Below are positions 32,770 through 44,764 of a stretch of 50,148 bases of DNA, one piece after another. The stretch's first letter is position 1, and each line of letters begins with the position of its first letter. Source of the stretch: Zetaproteobacteria bacterium (GTDB lineage Bacteria; Pseudomonadota; Zetaproteobacteria; Mariprofundales; Mariprofundaceae); assembly GCA_021545585.1 (NCBI GenBank), contig JAJRTF010000092.1, forward strand, positions 1 through 50,148, read 5' to 3'. Below the pieces are notes generated by a model, which had not been told where the DNA came from, ran no database searches, and saw only the letters and a program-made list of their open reading frames with translations. The position numbers and the translations under genes are program-made.

Positions 32770-33749
32770 CAGCGAGTCCCCTCACCGACAGGATCGTGCA
32801 GCCGTTCTGCTACGCGCAGACGGGAGGAACGGCTGCGGGGGTTGGATGCCAGCTCCTCCTTGCCCGGGCGAAGCGGTTTTTTCTGAATCCAGTGCATGGT
32901 CGGGGTTTTACCGCAGACACACATCGGCATTTGCGGCGGGCACGTACAGGGGTGCACTTCGGCCTCAATCAGGTCGCGAATGCGCCGGTCCTCACCGGAA
33001 TGAAATGAAATCACTGCCAGCCTGCCATCGGGAAGCAGATGCTGCATGGCGGCCTTTATACCCATATCAATCTGATCGGCTTCACTGTTCACCCACATGC
33101 GCAGGGCCTGGAAGGTGCGCGTGGCCGGATGGGCGCCGCCATGACGGGCATGCCTCGGTACGGCATGAAAGCAGACGTTCTCCAGATCGCCGGTGCTGTG
33201 CAGTTTGTCTTCACGCCTGGCCCTGAGGATAGCAGGGGCAATGCGCCGGGAATAACGTTCATCGCCATATTGAAAGATGATGTCGGCCAGTTCTTTTTCG
33301 GACACATGATCAAGCATGCGTTGCAGCGGCAGGCCGCTGCCCGGATCCATACGCATATCAAGGGGGCCGTCTTTCTGGAATGAAAACCCGCGCTGCGGAT
33401 TATCCACCTGCGGTGACGATATGCCGAGGTCGAAGCCGATGCCGGTCACTTGCTGCCATCCCATATGCGCAAGGGCAGCCTCAAGGCTGCCGTAATCACT
33501 GTGAATAATGGTAAAGCGGCTGTCGTCGCGGGCCAGCCTTTCGCCTTCCTCAACCGCCTGCGGATCGCGGTCGAGGCCCAGCAGCCGCCCTTTGTTCGAA
33601 AGACGGGATAATAATACCCGGCTGTGGCCGCCGCGGCCGAAGGTGCAGTCGACATAGCGGCCATCCGGATCGGTAAACCATGCATCCACAAACACATCGC
33701 GGAGTACCGGAATGTGTTCCGGGCTGGATGAATCAGAAGGGGAATCCAC
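32769..33749 (-). CDS. rsmH: 16S rRNA (cytosine(1402)-N(4))-methyltransferase
   Basis: HIPVLRDVFVDAW, YVDCTFGRGGHSRVLLSRL, GFDLGISSPQVDNPQRGFSFQKDGPLDMRMD. Confidence 0.96.
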   Translation of the reverse strand: MDSPSDSSSPEHIPVLRDVFVDAWFTDPDGRYVDCTFGRGGHSRVLLSRLSNKGRLLGLDRDPQAVEEGERLARDDSRFTIIHSDYGSLEAALAHMGWQQVTGIGFDLGISSPQVDNPQRGFSFQKDGPLDMRMDPGSGLPLQRMLDHVSEKELADIIFQYGDERYSRRIAPAILRARREDKLHSTGDLENVCFHAVPRHARHGGAHPATRTFQALRMWVNSEADQIDMGIKAAMQHLLPDGRLAVISFHSGEDRRIRDLIEAEVHPCTCPPQMPMCVCGKTPTMHWIQKKPLRPGKEELASNPRSRSSRLRVAERLHDPVGEGTR

Positions 33750-33750
33750 A

Positions 33751-34182
33751 TTACAGGCCTAATTCAAAGCCCTGGGCCAGTACCAGATCGTTTTCAAGCT
33801 GCTTGTCCCAGCTTGCCTTGGCCCAGATTTCGAAGGTTTCGCCGGCTCCGGCAAACTGAATGGCGCGATCCATGTCGGCATACTCGCGCATGCTCGGCGC
33901 AACCAGAACACGACCCTGACGATCCGGGATATATTCCTGTGCGGAGCTGATGACGATACGTTTGAAAGCACGCAACTGGGGGCTGGGCGGGGTGGCGGCG
34001 ATGCGCGCCTGCAGGCGCTTCCATTCACGCATCGGGTAGGCCGTCAGATAACGCGAATGAGGAGAACGGGTAATCACAATGCGCTCGTCCGCATGGTGGG
34101 TCTTCAGCGTATCACGGAATGCGGCAGGGATGCTGACGCGTCCCTTATCATCCATGTTATTGCTGAATTCACCCTGAAACAT
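33751..34182 (-). CDS. mraZ: Transcriptional regulator MraZ
   Basis: MFQGEFSNNMDDKGRVSIPAAFRDTL, DRQGRVLVAPSMREYADM; start chosen at MFQGEF (ORF to 34227). Confidence 0.95.
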   Translation of the reverse strand: MFQGEFSNNMDDKGRVSIPAAFRDTLKTHHADERIVITRSPHSRYLTAYPMREWKRLQARIAATPPSPQLRAFKRIVISSAQEYIPDRQGRVLVAPSMREYADMDRAIQFAGAGETFEIWAKASWDKQLENDLVLAQGFELGL

Positions 34183-34221
34183 CTGGTTCCCAGCCTCCCT
34201 CATACAGGGAATGGAATGCTT

Positions 34222-34274
34222 ACCCACAATTCCCCACTAAATGCCAATATTGGCCACCAAACGATACTTGTCAA
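34222..34274 (-). promoter_or_regulatory. Putative mra promoter and MraZ box pair
   Basis: Minus strand TTGACA (34274-34269), 17-nt spacer, AATATT (34251-34246), then TGGGG-N5-TGGGT (34236-34222). Confidence 0.65.
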
Positions 34275-34332
34275 CCCCACTGTACGGGTCTGTGCTCTGG
34301 GTGAGGCAATAAGACACAATGAATAAACCTTA

Positions 34333-34369
34333 TATTATAAGGATAAATGCCCGGTGGGGGAAAGTGGGT
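34333..34369 (+). promoter_or_regulatory. Putative promoter -10 and plus-strand MraZ-box-like pair upstream of ycgN-like gene
   Basis: TATTAT at 34333-34338, then TGGGG-N5-TGGGT at 34355-34369, same 10-bp phasing as upstream of mraZ. Confidence 0.5.
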
Positions 34370-34441
34370 AAGGAGTCACATGAGTGTCTGCAACGATCGG
34401 CAGGCTTGTGTATGCAAGGCGATCTGTGCTGGAATCGGTGT

Positions 34442-34870
34442 ATGGATTTCTGGGATAAATCGCTGCATGAGCTCAATGGTCAGCAATGGGAGGCCCTTTG
34501 CGACGGTTGCGGTCAATGCTGCCGGCACAAATTCGAGGATGAGGATACAGCTGAGATGCTGTACACTGACGTGGCCTGCCGCTTATTTGACCAGCAGAAC
34601 TGCCGCTGTAGCGATTATCCGAATCGACGCCGGCGGGTGCCCGAATGCATGACCATTCGTTCTTTTCATGCCGGGCAGTATGCATGGCTACCGTCCACAT
34701 GTGCTTATCGCCTGCGCCATGAGGGCAAGCCGTTATATGACTGGCATCCGTTGATATCCGGGACCCCGGAGTCGGTGCACGATGCCGGTATCTCGGTGCG
34801 CGGGGCCTGTGTGCCGGAAAGCGAGGTGGCTGAGGATGACTGGCCCGATCATATCATCGGGGCGGCCTGA
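34442..34870 (+). CDS. ycgN: YcgN/UPF0260-like cysteine-cluster protein
   Basis: MDFWDKSLHELNGQQWEALCDGCGQCCRHKFEDEDT...CRCSDYPNRRRRVPECM. Confidence 0.88.
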   Translation: MDFWDKSLHELNGQQWEALCDGCGQCCRHKFEDEDTAEMLYTDVACRLFDQQNCRCSDYPNRRRRVPECMTIRSFHAGQYAWLPSTCAYRLRHEGKPLYDWHPLISGTPESVHDAGISVRGACVPESEVAEDDWPDHIIGAA

Positions 34871-34873
34871 CGG

Positions 34874-35341
34874 ATGGATATGACATTATGCCCATGCGGT
34901 TCAGGGCTTACCCTGCAGGCTTGCTGCGGGCCTGTGATGGATGCTGAATCGGCCACGACGGCTGAAGCGTTGATGCGCTCGCGCTATACGGCATTTGTTT
35001 TACAGCGTACCGATTATCTGTTGCACAGCTGGCATCCGGATTCACGGCCGTCGCGCATACGCTTTGACGATACGCGCTGGCTTGGCCTGAGTATTATTGG
35101 CACGGATCGGGGCCAGGCCGGGGATATTGAAGGAACAGTTGAATTCCAGGTGGCCTTCATCTGCGGCGGCGAGTGCCGGGTGCTGCACGAGATCAGTCGC
35201 TTCGAAAGGCTGGACAACCGATGGTTGTACCGGGACGGGGATTGCCGTATAGATGAGCCTGGCCGCAATGCACCATGTCCATGCGGCAGTGGCAGGAAGT
35301 TCAAGCGTTGCTGCGCACTGCCCGGGAAGCCTGGGGGTTAA
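34874..35341 (+). CDS. ychJ: YchJ-like SEC-C motif protein
   Basis: N-terminal CPCGSGLTLQACCGP, ALMRSRYTAFVLQRTDYLLHSWHP, C-terminal NAPCPCGSGRKFKRCC. Confidence 0.88.
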   Translation: MDMTLCPCGSGLTLQACCGPVMDAESATTAEALMRSRYTAFVLQRTDYLLHSWHPDSRPSRIRFDDTRWLGLSIIGTDRGQAGDIEGTVEFQVAFICGGECRVLHEISRFERLDNRWLYRDGDCRIDEPGRNAPCPCGSGRKFKRCCALPGKPGG

Positions 35342-35348
35342 TCAGTCC

Positions 35349-35951
35349 CTATGACATCCCTTTATCCATACCGATCAGTTGGAATAGTTCCAGACGGGAG
35401 GATGGATTTTTCAGGAATGCGCCGGTCAGCTTGGATGTCGTTGTCCATGAGTTTGGTTTGTGTATGCCGCGATGGCACATGCAGAAATGCTGGCACTGGA
35501 TAATCACAGCCACGCCATCCGGAGTGAGCACCTCGTCAATGGCATTGGCAATTTGCATGGTCAGTTTTTCCTGTACCTGCAGACGCTTGGCGTAGCCCTC
35601 GACGACACGCGCCAGCTTTGACAGGCCGACAACGCGGCCCCTGGGAATATAGGCTACATGCGCCTTGCCGACGAACGGCACCAGATGATGTTCACAATGG
35701 CTGTGCACATCGATATCCGAGACCAGTACCACTTCATCGTAGCCTTCGACCTCTTCGAAGGTTTTCAGCAGATGCTCTTTCGGATCTTCCTTGTAGCCGG
35801 AGAAATGTTCCTGCATGGCGGCCAGCATACGTGCCGGGGTTTCCTTCAGTCCTTCGCGGCCGGTGTCTTCACCAATGTATTCGAGCAGGCCTTTCACATA
35901 CTGCATGGCCTGGGTGTTTTTTGGGTCCTCGGTATCGAAATCTTCGGTCAC
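35349..35951 (-). CDS. folE: GTP cyclohydrolase I
   Basis: [62 protein letters not shown]. Confidence 0.97.
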   Translation of the reverse strand: MTEDFDTEDPKNTQAMQYVKGLLEYIGEDTGREGLKETPARMLAAMQEHFSGYKEDPKEHLLKTFEEVEGYDEVVLVSDIDVHSHCEHHLVPFVGKAHVAYIPRGRVVGLSKLARVVEGYAKRLQVQEKLTMQIANAIDEVLTPDGVAVIIQCQHFCMCHRGIHKPNSWTTTSKLTGAFLKNPSSRLELFQLIGMDKGMS

Positions 35952-36088
35952 TGTGAGCCTTCCTGTCGTTGTTTTTCCATTCGTTTGCCCACAGCTTAGC
36001 GGATGCAGGGGCGTAGAAACACCCGTAAAAAATCTGTGTATGGCATATGAATTGGCGCGGGAACAGATTTTCGGAGGCTGGGCGAAGA

Positions 36089-36667
36089 ATGATTATCGAT
36101 CTGTTACGGCACGGGGAACTGGAAGGCGGCATGAAATACCGGGGGCGGGTGGATGATCCGCTGACCCCGGAAGGTCGCCGGAGCATGGAGCATGTCTGGC
36201 ATAAACTGCAGGGCGAAGTCGATGCCATTGCCACATCGCCGCTGTCGCGCTGTGCCGGGCCGGCGCGGGGCTGGGCCGATGCGTCCGGGATACCGCTGTT
36301 CGTCGAGGAAAGGCTCGCTGAGCTGCATTATGGTGCATGGGAAGGTAAGACTGCCGTGGAGATTGATTACGAATTCCCCGGCAAACTTCAACAATGGCGC
36401 CGTGATCCAACCGCGATGCGTCCGCCCGGCGGTGAAAGCCCTGAGGAACTGCAAGCGAGATTAAGCGATTGGTGGCAGGAGATACTGCGGAGGGAGAAGC
36501 ATCATCATCTGCTGGTTATTTCCCATTCGGGCAGCCTGCGCATGCTGCTGGCCATAGCGCTCGGCGCCCCCATTGCAGCAACCCGTCAGTTTGCCATGCC
36601 CTATAGCTGCTGGAGCAGGCTGGTGATCGAGAACGGGAAGGCCATTCTGGATTTTCATCAGCGATAG
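36089..36667 (+). CDS. Histidine phosphatase family protein (CobC-like)
   Basis: [50 protein letters not shown]; start chosen at MIIDLL. Confidence 0.88.
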   Translation: MIIDLLRHGELEGGMKYRGRVDDPLTPEGRRSMEHVWHKLQGEVDAIATSPLSRCAGPARGWADASGIPLFVEERLAELHYGAWEGKTAVEIDYEFPGKLQQWRRDPTAMRPPGGESPEELQARLSDWWQEILRREKHHHLLVISHSGSLRMLLAIALGAPIAATRQFAMPYSCWSRLVIENGKAILDFHQR

Positions 36668-36830
36668 CATCGGCCTGTGATTGCTGCGGGATATATGCAC
36701 ACGCTGCACAAAGGGGACTGGATGTTTTACGGGCCCTTTTATAAGTCTTGGAAAAGGTTATGGTTCTCAGCCGAAAAATATGCTTTTCCGTTTCCAGAAA
36801 GACATATGAAGTTTACGAGTGAGGTTTTCA

Positions 36831-38327
36831 ATGATCAAAATCAATGTAAAGGCAGGCGCGGCTGCCAAGCAGCGCGATGATGCCGTTGTACTCCCGATTC
36901 TTGCCGGCAGGAAGCTAACCGCATCAGGCAGGGCATTGCAGGCATGCACGGGCAAGACCATTTCCCAGTATCTTCGTAAATTCGATCAATTGGGCGAATT
37001 CGGCGATATCGGCATGCTTTATGAAGTCGAGGGCAGCTTCAGCCAGCGCATCGTTTTTGCCGGGGCAGGCGAAGAGAAGGGGCTGAGTCTGGATGGACTC
37101 AGAAGGCTGTCCGCCAGGGTTGCCCGGCAGCTTGAGCGTGGCGGGTCACGCGATATTTCCATGTATCTGACTGAACTTTCAGTGCGCGGCGCGAGCCTTG
37201 CAGACAAGGTGCAGGCTGTGGCCGAAGGCATTCAGCTGGGCTTATACCGCTTTGATAAATATCAGAGCCAGAAAAAGAAGAACACCCGTGAACTGCGTTC
37301 GGCCACTATCATGATTGAATCCCGCAAAGCTCTGGCATCTGCCGAGACGGCAGTCATGCGTGCCCGGGCGATTGCCGCAGGTACGAACTTTGCCCGCGAT
37401 CTGGCCAATGAGCCTGGCAATGTCTGTATCCCTGAATGGCTGGGAGAACAGGCGGCCTCCCTTTCACATAAGAAGCTGAAGGTGACGGTGATGGATAAAA
37501 AGGCCATCGAGAAAGCCGGCTTTACCGCCTTGCTGGCCGTCAATCAGGGCTCTGCCAAAGAGCCGCGCTTCATCGTGCTTGAGTATGCCGGCGGTAAAAA
37601 GGCGGATAAGCCTGTGGCGCTGGTCGGTAAGGGACTGACCTTCGATGCCGGCGGTATTTCGATCAAGCCGGCAGCCCAGATGGACGAAATGAAGTTTGAT
37701 ATGTGCGGTTCAGCGGCTGTTTTGGGCATCTTCAAGGCGGCTATCAGCATGGGTTTGCCGCTCAACCTGCTCGGCGTGATTGCTTCAACAGAAAACATGC
37801 TGGGTGCAGCGGCCTATAAACCGGGCGATATTGTTACAAGCTACAAGGGCTTGACCATCGAGGTGCAGAATACCGATGCCGAGGGGCGCATTATTCTGTC
37901 CGATGCACTGGCCTATGCCGCCGAGCAGAAGCCGGCCGAAATCATCGATTTTGCCACGCTGACCGGTGCCTGTGTGATTGCACTGGGCGCTCAGGCCAGT
38001 GGCCTGATGGGTAATAATGACAAGCTGATCAGGGGGCTGAAGAAATCCGGCGATCACACGCATGACCGCGTCTGGCAGTTGCCGATGTATGAGGAATATC
38101 AGGAGCAGATCAAGTCCGAGATAGCCGATATCCGCAACATCGGCGGGCGTGAGGCCGGAACGATTACCGCCGCCTGCTTCCTGTCCCGTTTTGTGGATGA
38201 TATCCCGTGGGCGCATGTGGATATTGCCGGCACGGCCTGGAATATGAAGGGAACCGATATTTCTCCCGTCGGCGCAACGGGCGCCGGTGTGCGGCTGGTT
38301 CTGGATTATCTGCAGAAACGAAGCTGA
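36831..38327 (+). CDS. pepA: Leucyl aminopeptidase (M17)
   Basis: VGKGLTFDAGGISIKPAAQMDEMKFDMCGSAAV, NTDAEGRIILSDAL, ATLTGACVIALG. Confidence 0.96.
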   Translation: MIKINVKAGAAAKQRDDAVVLPILAGRKLTASGRALQACTGKTISQYLRKFDQLGEFGDIGMLYEVEGSFSQRIVFAGAGEEKGLSLDGLRRLSARVARQLERGGSRDISMYLTELSVRGASLADKVQAVAEGIQLGLYRFDKYQSQKKKNTRELRSATIMIESRKALASAETAVMRARAIAAGTNFARDLANEPGNVCIPEWLGEQAASLSHKKLKVTVMDKKAIEKAGFTALLAVNQGSAKEPRFIVLEYAGGKKADKPVALVGKGLTFDAGGISIKPAAQMDEMKFDMCGSAAVLGIFKAAISMGLPLNLLGVIASTENMLGAAAYKPGDIVTSYKGLTIEVQNTDAEGRIILSDALAYAAEQKPAEIIDFATLTGACVIALGAQASGLMGNNDKLIRGLKKSGDHTHDRVWQLPMYEEYQEQIKSEIADIRNIGGREAGTITAACFLSRFVDDIPWAHVDIAGTAWNMKGTDISPVGATGAGVRLVLDYLQKRS

Positions 38328-38364
38328 ACATAGCAGTGCATGGCGTCTGCCGGGGCGTGAACAG

Positions 38365-38396
38365 GGAGGTCGGCCATGGCCGACCTCCTTTTGTTG
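38365..38396 (+). terminator. Terminator downstream of pepA
   Basis: 24-bp perfect palindrome GGAGGTCGGCCATGGCCGACCTCC followed by TTTTGTT. Confidence 0.75.
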
Positions 38397-38459
38397 CTGC
38401 AGACATTTGCCATCGGGCTGCCGGTAGCATCCTGAAGCAGCCCTGCTAGGTTCGCAGCC

Positions 38460-39161
38460 ATGTCGTTCTCCGATATGAATCATTTTATGTTCCGTTTTGT
38501 AAACGATGCACACAGCACATGGCTTGATGGCGTGTTTGGACTGATCTCCGGTCTCGGCGATGGATTGATTGTTGCCCTGCTGTGTGCCGTGCTGATGTTG
38601 TTTCGCCTGCGTCTGGGCATGGCGGCACTGGCTGCATTTATTGTTTCCGGCCTGCTGGCCCAGATGCTGAAACGCCTGTTCGACATGCCGCGCCCGCCGG
38701 CCGTGCTTGAGCATGTGCATGTACTGGGCGCAGCCCTGCAATCGCATTCCTTTCCATCCGGCCATGCCACCAGCGATGGTGTGATGCTGCTGGCTGCATT
38801 GCTTCTCTGGTCACTGCGCGACTGGCGCGGCTGGGCCGGCGCCGGTGTGTTTTTACTGGCTGCCATCGGGCGCGTTTATGGCGGAGTACATTTCCCGCTT
38901 GATGTGCTGGCCGGTCTTTTACTGGGTGTGGCATGCATGTGGCTATTCTGGCGTATTTCAGCCGCATGGCCGGTTGAGTGTTGGCAGACCTCACCGTGGT
39001 CCTGGAAGATCACCGGGCTTATCGTGGCTGTGGAGGCGGTCGTGCTGGGGTTGGGCTATCACGTGCAGCCATCCACGGCACAGCCGCTGGCCCTGCTGCT
39101 GCCCGTCGCGGCACTGGTGCTGTTGATGCAGGAATGGAAGGCAAGGGTAAAGCATGACTGA
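38460..39161 (+). CDS. PAP2-superfamily membrane phosphatase
   Basis: KRLFDMPRPPA, SFPSGHATSDGVMLLAALL, GRVYGGVHFPLDVLAG; multiple TM segments. Confidence 0.9.
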   Translation: MSFSDMNHFMFRFVNDAHSTWLDGVFGLISGLGDGLIVALLCAVLMLFRLRLGMAALAAFIVSGLLAQMLKRLFDMPRPPAVLEHVHVLGAALQSHSFPSGHATSDGVMLLAALLLWSLRDWRGWAGAGVFLLAAIGRVYGGVHFPLDVLAGLLLGVACMWLFWRISAAWPVECWQTSPWSWKITGLIVAVEAVVLGLGYHVQPSTAQPLALLLPVAALVLLMQEWKARVKHD

Positions 39162-39618
39162 GCCCGGACAGACAACGCCACAGGCCGATCTCATGGTGCA
39201 TTTCGAGTTGCTCGAAACGCCGGACCGGGTGGAAGGTATTGCCAGATTATTGCTGCGCCGCGGTCGTTTGAAGCCGCATGTGCTGGTGCTTTGTCCGGAT
39301 GCCGTATTCAAGGCCCAACTTGATGAACGCCTGTGGACGATACATCCGGAATCTTTTCTGGCACATGGCGTGGCCGGAGCCGATACGGAGGAAAATAGTC
39401 GTCAGCCTATCCTGCTGGCCACCGAAGTACTCAGGGATAATCAGGCCGAGGTGTTGATCAACGGCGGCCTGGAAATTCCCTCGGATATCTCCGGCTTTGC
39501 CCATCTTGTCGATTTTGTCGATGGCTGGGATGAGAGCCTGAAGCAGGCGGCGCGCGAGCGCTTTCGCACCTATCGTCAGATGGGACTGGAGCCGACCTAT
39601 CTGGAAGGCAAATCATGA
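39154..39618 (+). CDS. holC: DNA polymerase III subunit chi
   Basis: VHFELLETPDRVEGIARLLLR..., LDERLWTIHPESFLAHGVAGADTEENSRQPILLATE. Confidence 0.8.
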   Translation: MTEPGQTTPQADLMVHFELLETPDRVEGIARLLLRRGRLKPHVLVLCPDAVFKAQLDERLWTIHPESFLAHGVAGADTEENSRQPILLATEVLRDNQAEVLINGGLEIPSDISGFAHLVDFVDGWDESLKQAARERFRTYRQMGLEPTYLEGKS

Positions 39619-39689
39619 TACCGGCCGCGCAGGCATGGTTCGAATGCTGCGGTGTTGAACTCGGTGTATTTGATCAGAGGATTTAGGCG

Positions 39690-40373
39690 GTGGCCGTCTT
39701 TTTTTCCGGAGCCACGTTCGAATTTTTGAGTCTGCTGGCTGAAAATAATAAGCGTGACTGGTTTCAGGAACACAAACAGCAGTACGAAGATGTGGTCAGG
39801 GCACCGGCGCTCAATTTTATCGAAGCGATGCAGCCGCGTCTGGTTGACATAGCGCCGCATTTTGTTGCCGATGCACGCAGGACGGGCGGCTCATTGATGC
39901 GCGTTTATCGTGACACCCGCTTCGGCAAGGATAAAACACCTTACAAAACGAATATCGGCATCCAGTTCCGTCATGCTCTGGGCAAGGATGTGCATGCGCC
40001 GGGCTTTTATGTGCATATCAGCACCGGCAGCGTGTTTGTAGGCGTCGGTCTCTGGCGTCCACCCGGCGAGGCACTGACCCGCATTCGTCAGGCTGTCGAT
40101 ACAGATCCCGCGGCGTGGCTGGCGGCACGCGATGATGCAGGGTTCAGGCGCTGGTTTTCGCTGGGTGGTGAAAGCCTGAAGCGGCCGCCGCGCGGTTTTT
40201 CGGCTGAGCACCCGCTGCTTGATGATCTCAGGCGCAAGGATTTTATTGCCTTCGCCTATCTGCCTCCGGCGCTGGTCGAGCAGGACGGATTTGACCAGCT
40301 GGCCAGCGATTATTTCATGGCGGCAACGCCTTTCATGCGCTTTTTATGCAAGGCCCTGCGCATTCCTTTTTAA
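39690..40373 (+). CDS. DUF2461 family protein
   Basis: FSGATFEFLSLLAENNKRDWFQEHKQQYE, RVYRDTRFGKDKTPYKTNIGIQFRH, GFYVHISTGSVFVGVGLWRPP. Confidence 0.88.
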   Translation: MAVFFSGATFEFLSLLAENNKRDWFQEHKQQYEDVVRAPALNFIEAMQPRLVDIAPHFVADARRTGGSLMRVYRDTRFGKDKTPYKTNIGIQFRHALGKDVHAPGFYVHISTGSVFVGVGLWRPPGEALTRIRQAVDTDPAAWLAARDDAGFRRWFSLGGESLKRPPRGFSAEHPLLDDLRRKDFIAFAYLPPALVEQDGFDQLASDYFMAATPFMRFLCKALRIPF

Positions 40374-40444
40374 ACCTGACGGGGGCGGAGATATCGATTC
40401 CATTGATGGCTTGCCCCGCATGTTCGGATCATTAGCATAACGGG

Positions 40445-41623
40445 ATGGCAGACGAACCCAGCATAGAAGAAATTCTCGCCAGTCTTGACCAGCTGCTTGA
40501 GGACACCGGTATCGGCAATGATGACGCCCGGCCTGCCGTGCATGATGATGCCCGGGCCGATGAAGAGCAGGCGTCTGAGGATGAAGATCTGGGCCTTGAT
40601 GCCCTGTTTGCCGCAGGCGAAGAAGCCGCTGTTGGGGACGAAGGGCAGGCGGGTCTGGAAGATGCTGTGCCTGAGCAGGATGATACGGGCGATGCGCATG
40701 AGGATATAGCGGGCGCCGGCGAACCCGCCGGGGCAGGGGAGGCGGATGCATCCGATCCTCTTGAATCGGATCTGGCCGCCGCCGTACTGGCCTTTAATCA
40801 GGTGCCCGAACAGCAGCAGGCAGATGCAGTCGATGCCGATGCGCAGGCGCCCTGTGCAGATGACGGAGCAGAGGTGATGGCCGAGGGCAGTGAAACCGCT
40901 CCGGATGCTGAAGTAGCCGAAGGGGACGGTGAGCCGGCTTCTGAAGTCGTGGCGGAAGAGGATGCTCATGGCGACAGCGGGGTAGATGAAGGCGATGTGC
41001 CGCCTGAGGAAGAGTCTGTTGTTGAAACAGCCGGAAGGGAAGCGGATGTACCCGTGTCGGAGGCTGACCCCGAAGATGATACAGCCCCGGTCAATGAAAC
41101 CGGCTCCGAGCCGGGTGAGGCGGCCGATGAGCAGATGCCTGAATCCGACACGGCAGAGTCTGACGACAGCGGCGGGGAAGAGGCCGGTCTTTCGGGGAAC
41201 GGTGATGATGCTGCGCCGGCCCCCAGGGTTGTATATCTGTCCGCTGAGCAGGCCGTGGCAACGAACACCCCCGATCTGTTTGCGCCCGCGCCGGATCTGC
41301 CTGAGGCGCATGGAGCCGGAGTAGTCATATTAACCGAAGACATGATGATCGAGGATCATCAGAATGCGTTGCCTTTTGATCAGCATGTGCCGGCGCCCAT
41401 GGCCGCTGCACAGCCGGATGACGGCGGGTCAGATGTGCAGGATGATAAGGCGCTTGCAGATCAAAGCTTGCCGGAGAATATGCCGGAAGCCTGGGAAGAG
41501 GCCATTAGCGAGCGGGTGGCGCGCCGGATTGAGGATGTGTTGCCGGCACTGATCGAAGCCAGTGTGAAAAAAGCGATGAAAAAGGCCAACAAGCGAGGCA
41601 AACGTAAGCCGCGTCGGGATTGA
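40445..41623 (+). CDS. PopZ/DUF2497-like acidic scaffold protein (putative)
   Basis: N-terminal DEPSIEEILASLDQLLEDT, roughly 300-residue Asp/Glu-rich linker, C-terminal helix SERVARRIEDVLPALIEASVKKAMKKANKRGKRKPRRD; immediately upstream of valS. Confidence 0.6.
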   Translation: MADEPSIEEILASLDQLLEDTGIGNDDARPAVHDDARADEEQASEDEDLGLDALFAAGEEAAVGDEGQAGLEDAVPEQDDTGDAHEDIAGAGEPAGAGEADASDPLESDLAAAVLAFNQVPEQQQADAVDADAQAPCADDGAEVMAEGSETAPDAEVAEGDGEPASEVVAEEDAHGDSGVDEGDVPPEEESVVETAGREADVPVSEADPEDDTAPVNETGSEPGEAADEQMPESDTAESDDSGGEEAGLSGNGDDAAPAPRVVYLSAEQAVATNTPDLFAPAPDLPEAHGAGVVILTEDMMIEDHQNALPFDQHVPAPMAAAQPDDGGSDVQDDKALADQSLPENMPEAWEEAISERVARRIEDVLPALIEASVKKAMKKANKRGKRKPRRD

Positions 41624-41680
41624 TGATAAACTCCGGCTTAGGCCGGGAAGGCCTCTGCCCATGAGGAGAAGGAACAAACA

Positions 41681-44328
<2,648 letters not shown>

Positions 44329-44332
<4 letters not shown>

Positions 44333-44538
44333 GGCCTCACACCGGGCTTCTTTTTGGAGCACAGGTGTTTGCAAGCCATTTCGAGCGCGGTCAATCCGGC
44401 CGCGCTCGTAAGCCCTGCAAACAGTATGTAAAACACGAATACCCCGATAGTACCCAGTAATGCCCATGCCAGATATGTGGCGCCAAAGGTGAGGCTCCAG
44501 ACAATCATGACTTTCAAAACATCAAATATCGAAACCAT
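44329..44538 (-). CDS. Small two-TM membrane protein of unknown function
   Basis: 69-aa ORF, hydrophobic MVSIFDVLKVMIVWSLTFGATYLAWALLGTIGVFVFYILFAGLTSAAG with basic C-terminus; purine-rich stretch upstream of ATG. Confidence 0.55.
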
Positions 44539-44764
44539 ATCACGCCCCCCCTTTCACAGCCTGTCTTAGTGCTGTAAACCAATCTGCCATCCGTTATAAC
44601 ACAATGTGGACACTGGCAGGTGAATGCCTGTTAACCGCCAAAAGCGGAGAGCCATTAACTATACGTCTGTAAAAGTTAATTCAAGATCGGTTTGGGTATT
44701 GCAGTAACTTATCTTGCGGGAATGCATATACTGCAATTGAATAATGGCTATACTGTGAGTTGGG

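Noticed and set aside
36677-36880. 67-aa ORF upstream of and overlapping pepA
   Set aside because: Overlaps the pepA start out of frame and has no recognisable features.
40370-41311. Minus-strand 313-aa ORF opposite the PopZ-like gene
   Set aside because: The acidic plus-strand frame has PopZ-like ends and fits the gene order; the opposite frame has no recognisable family.
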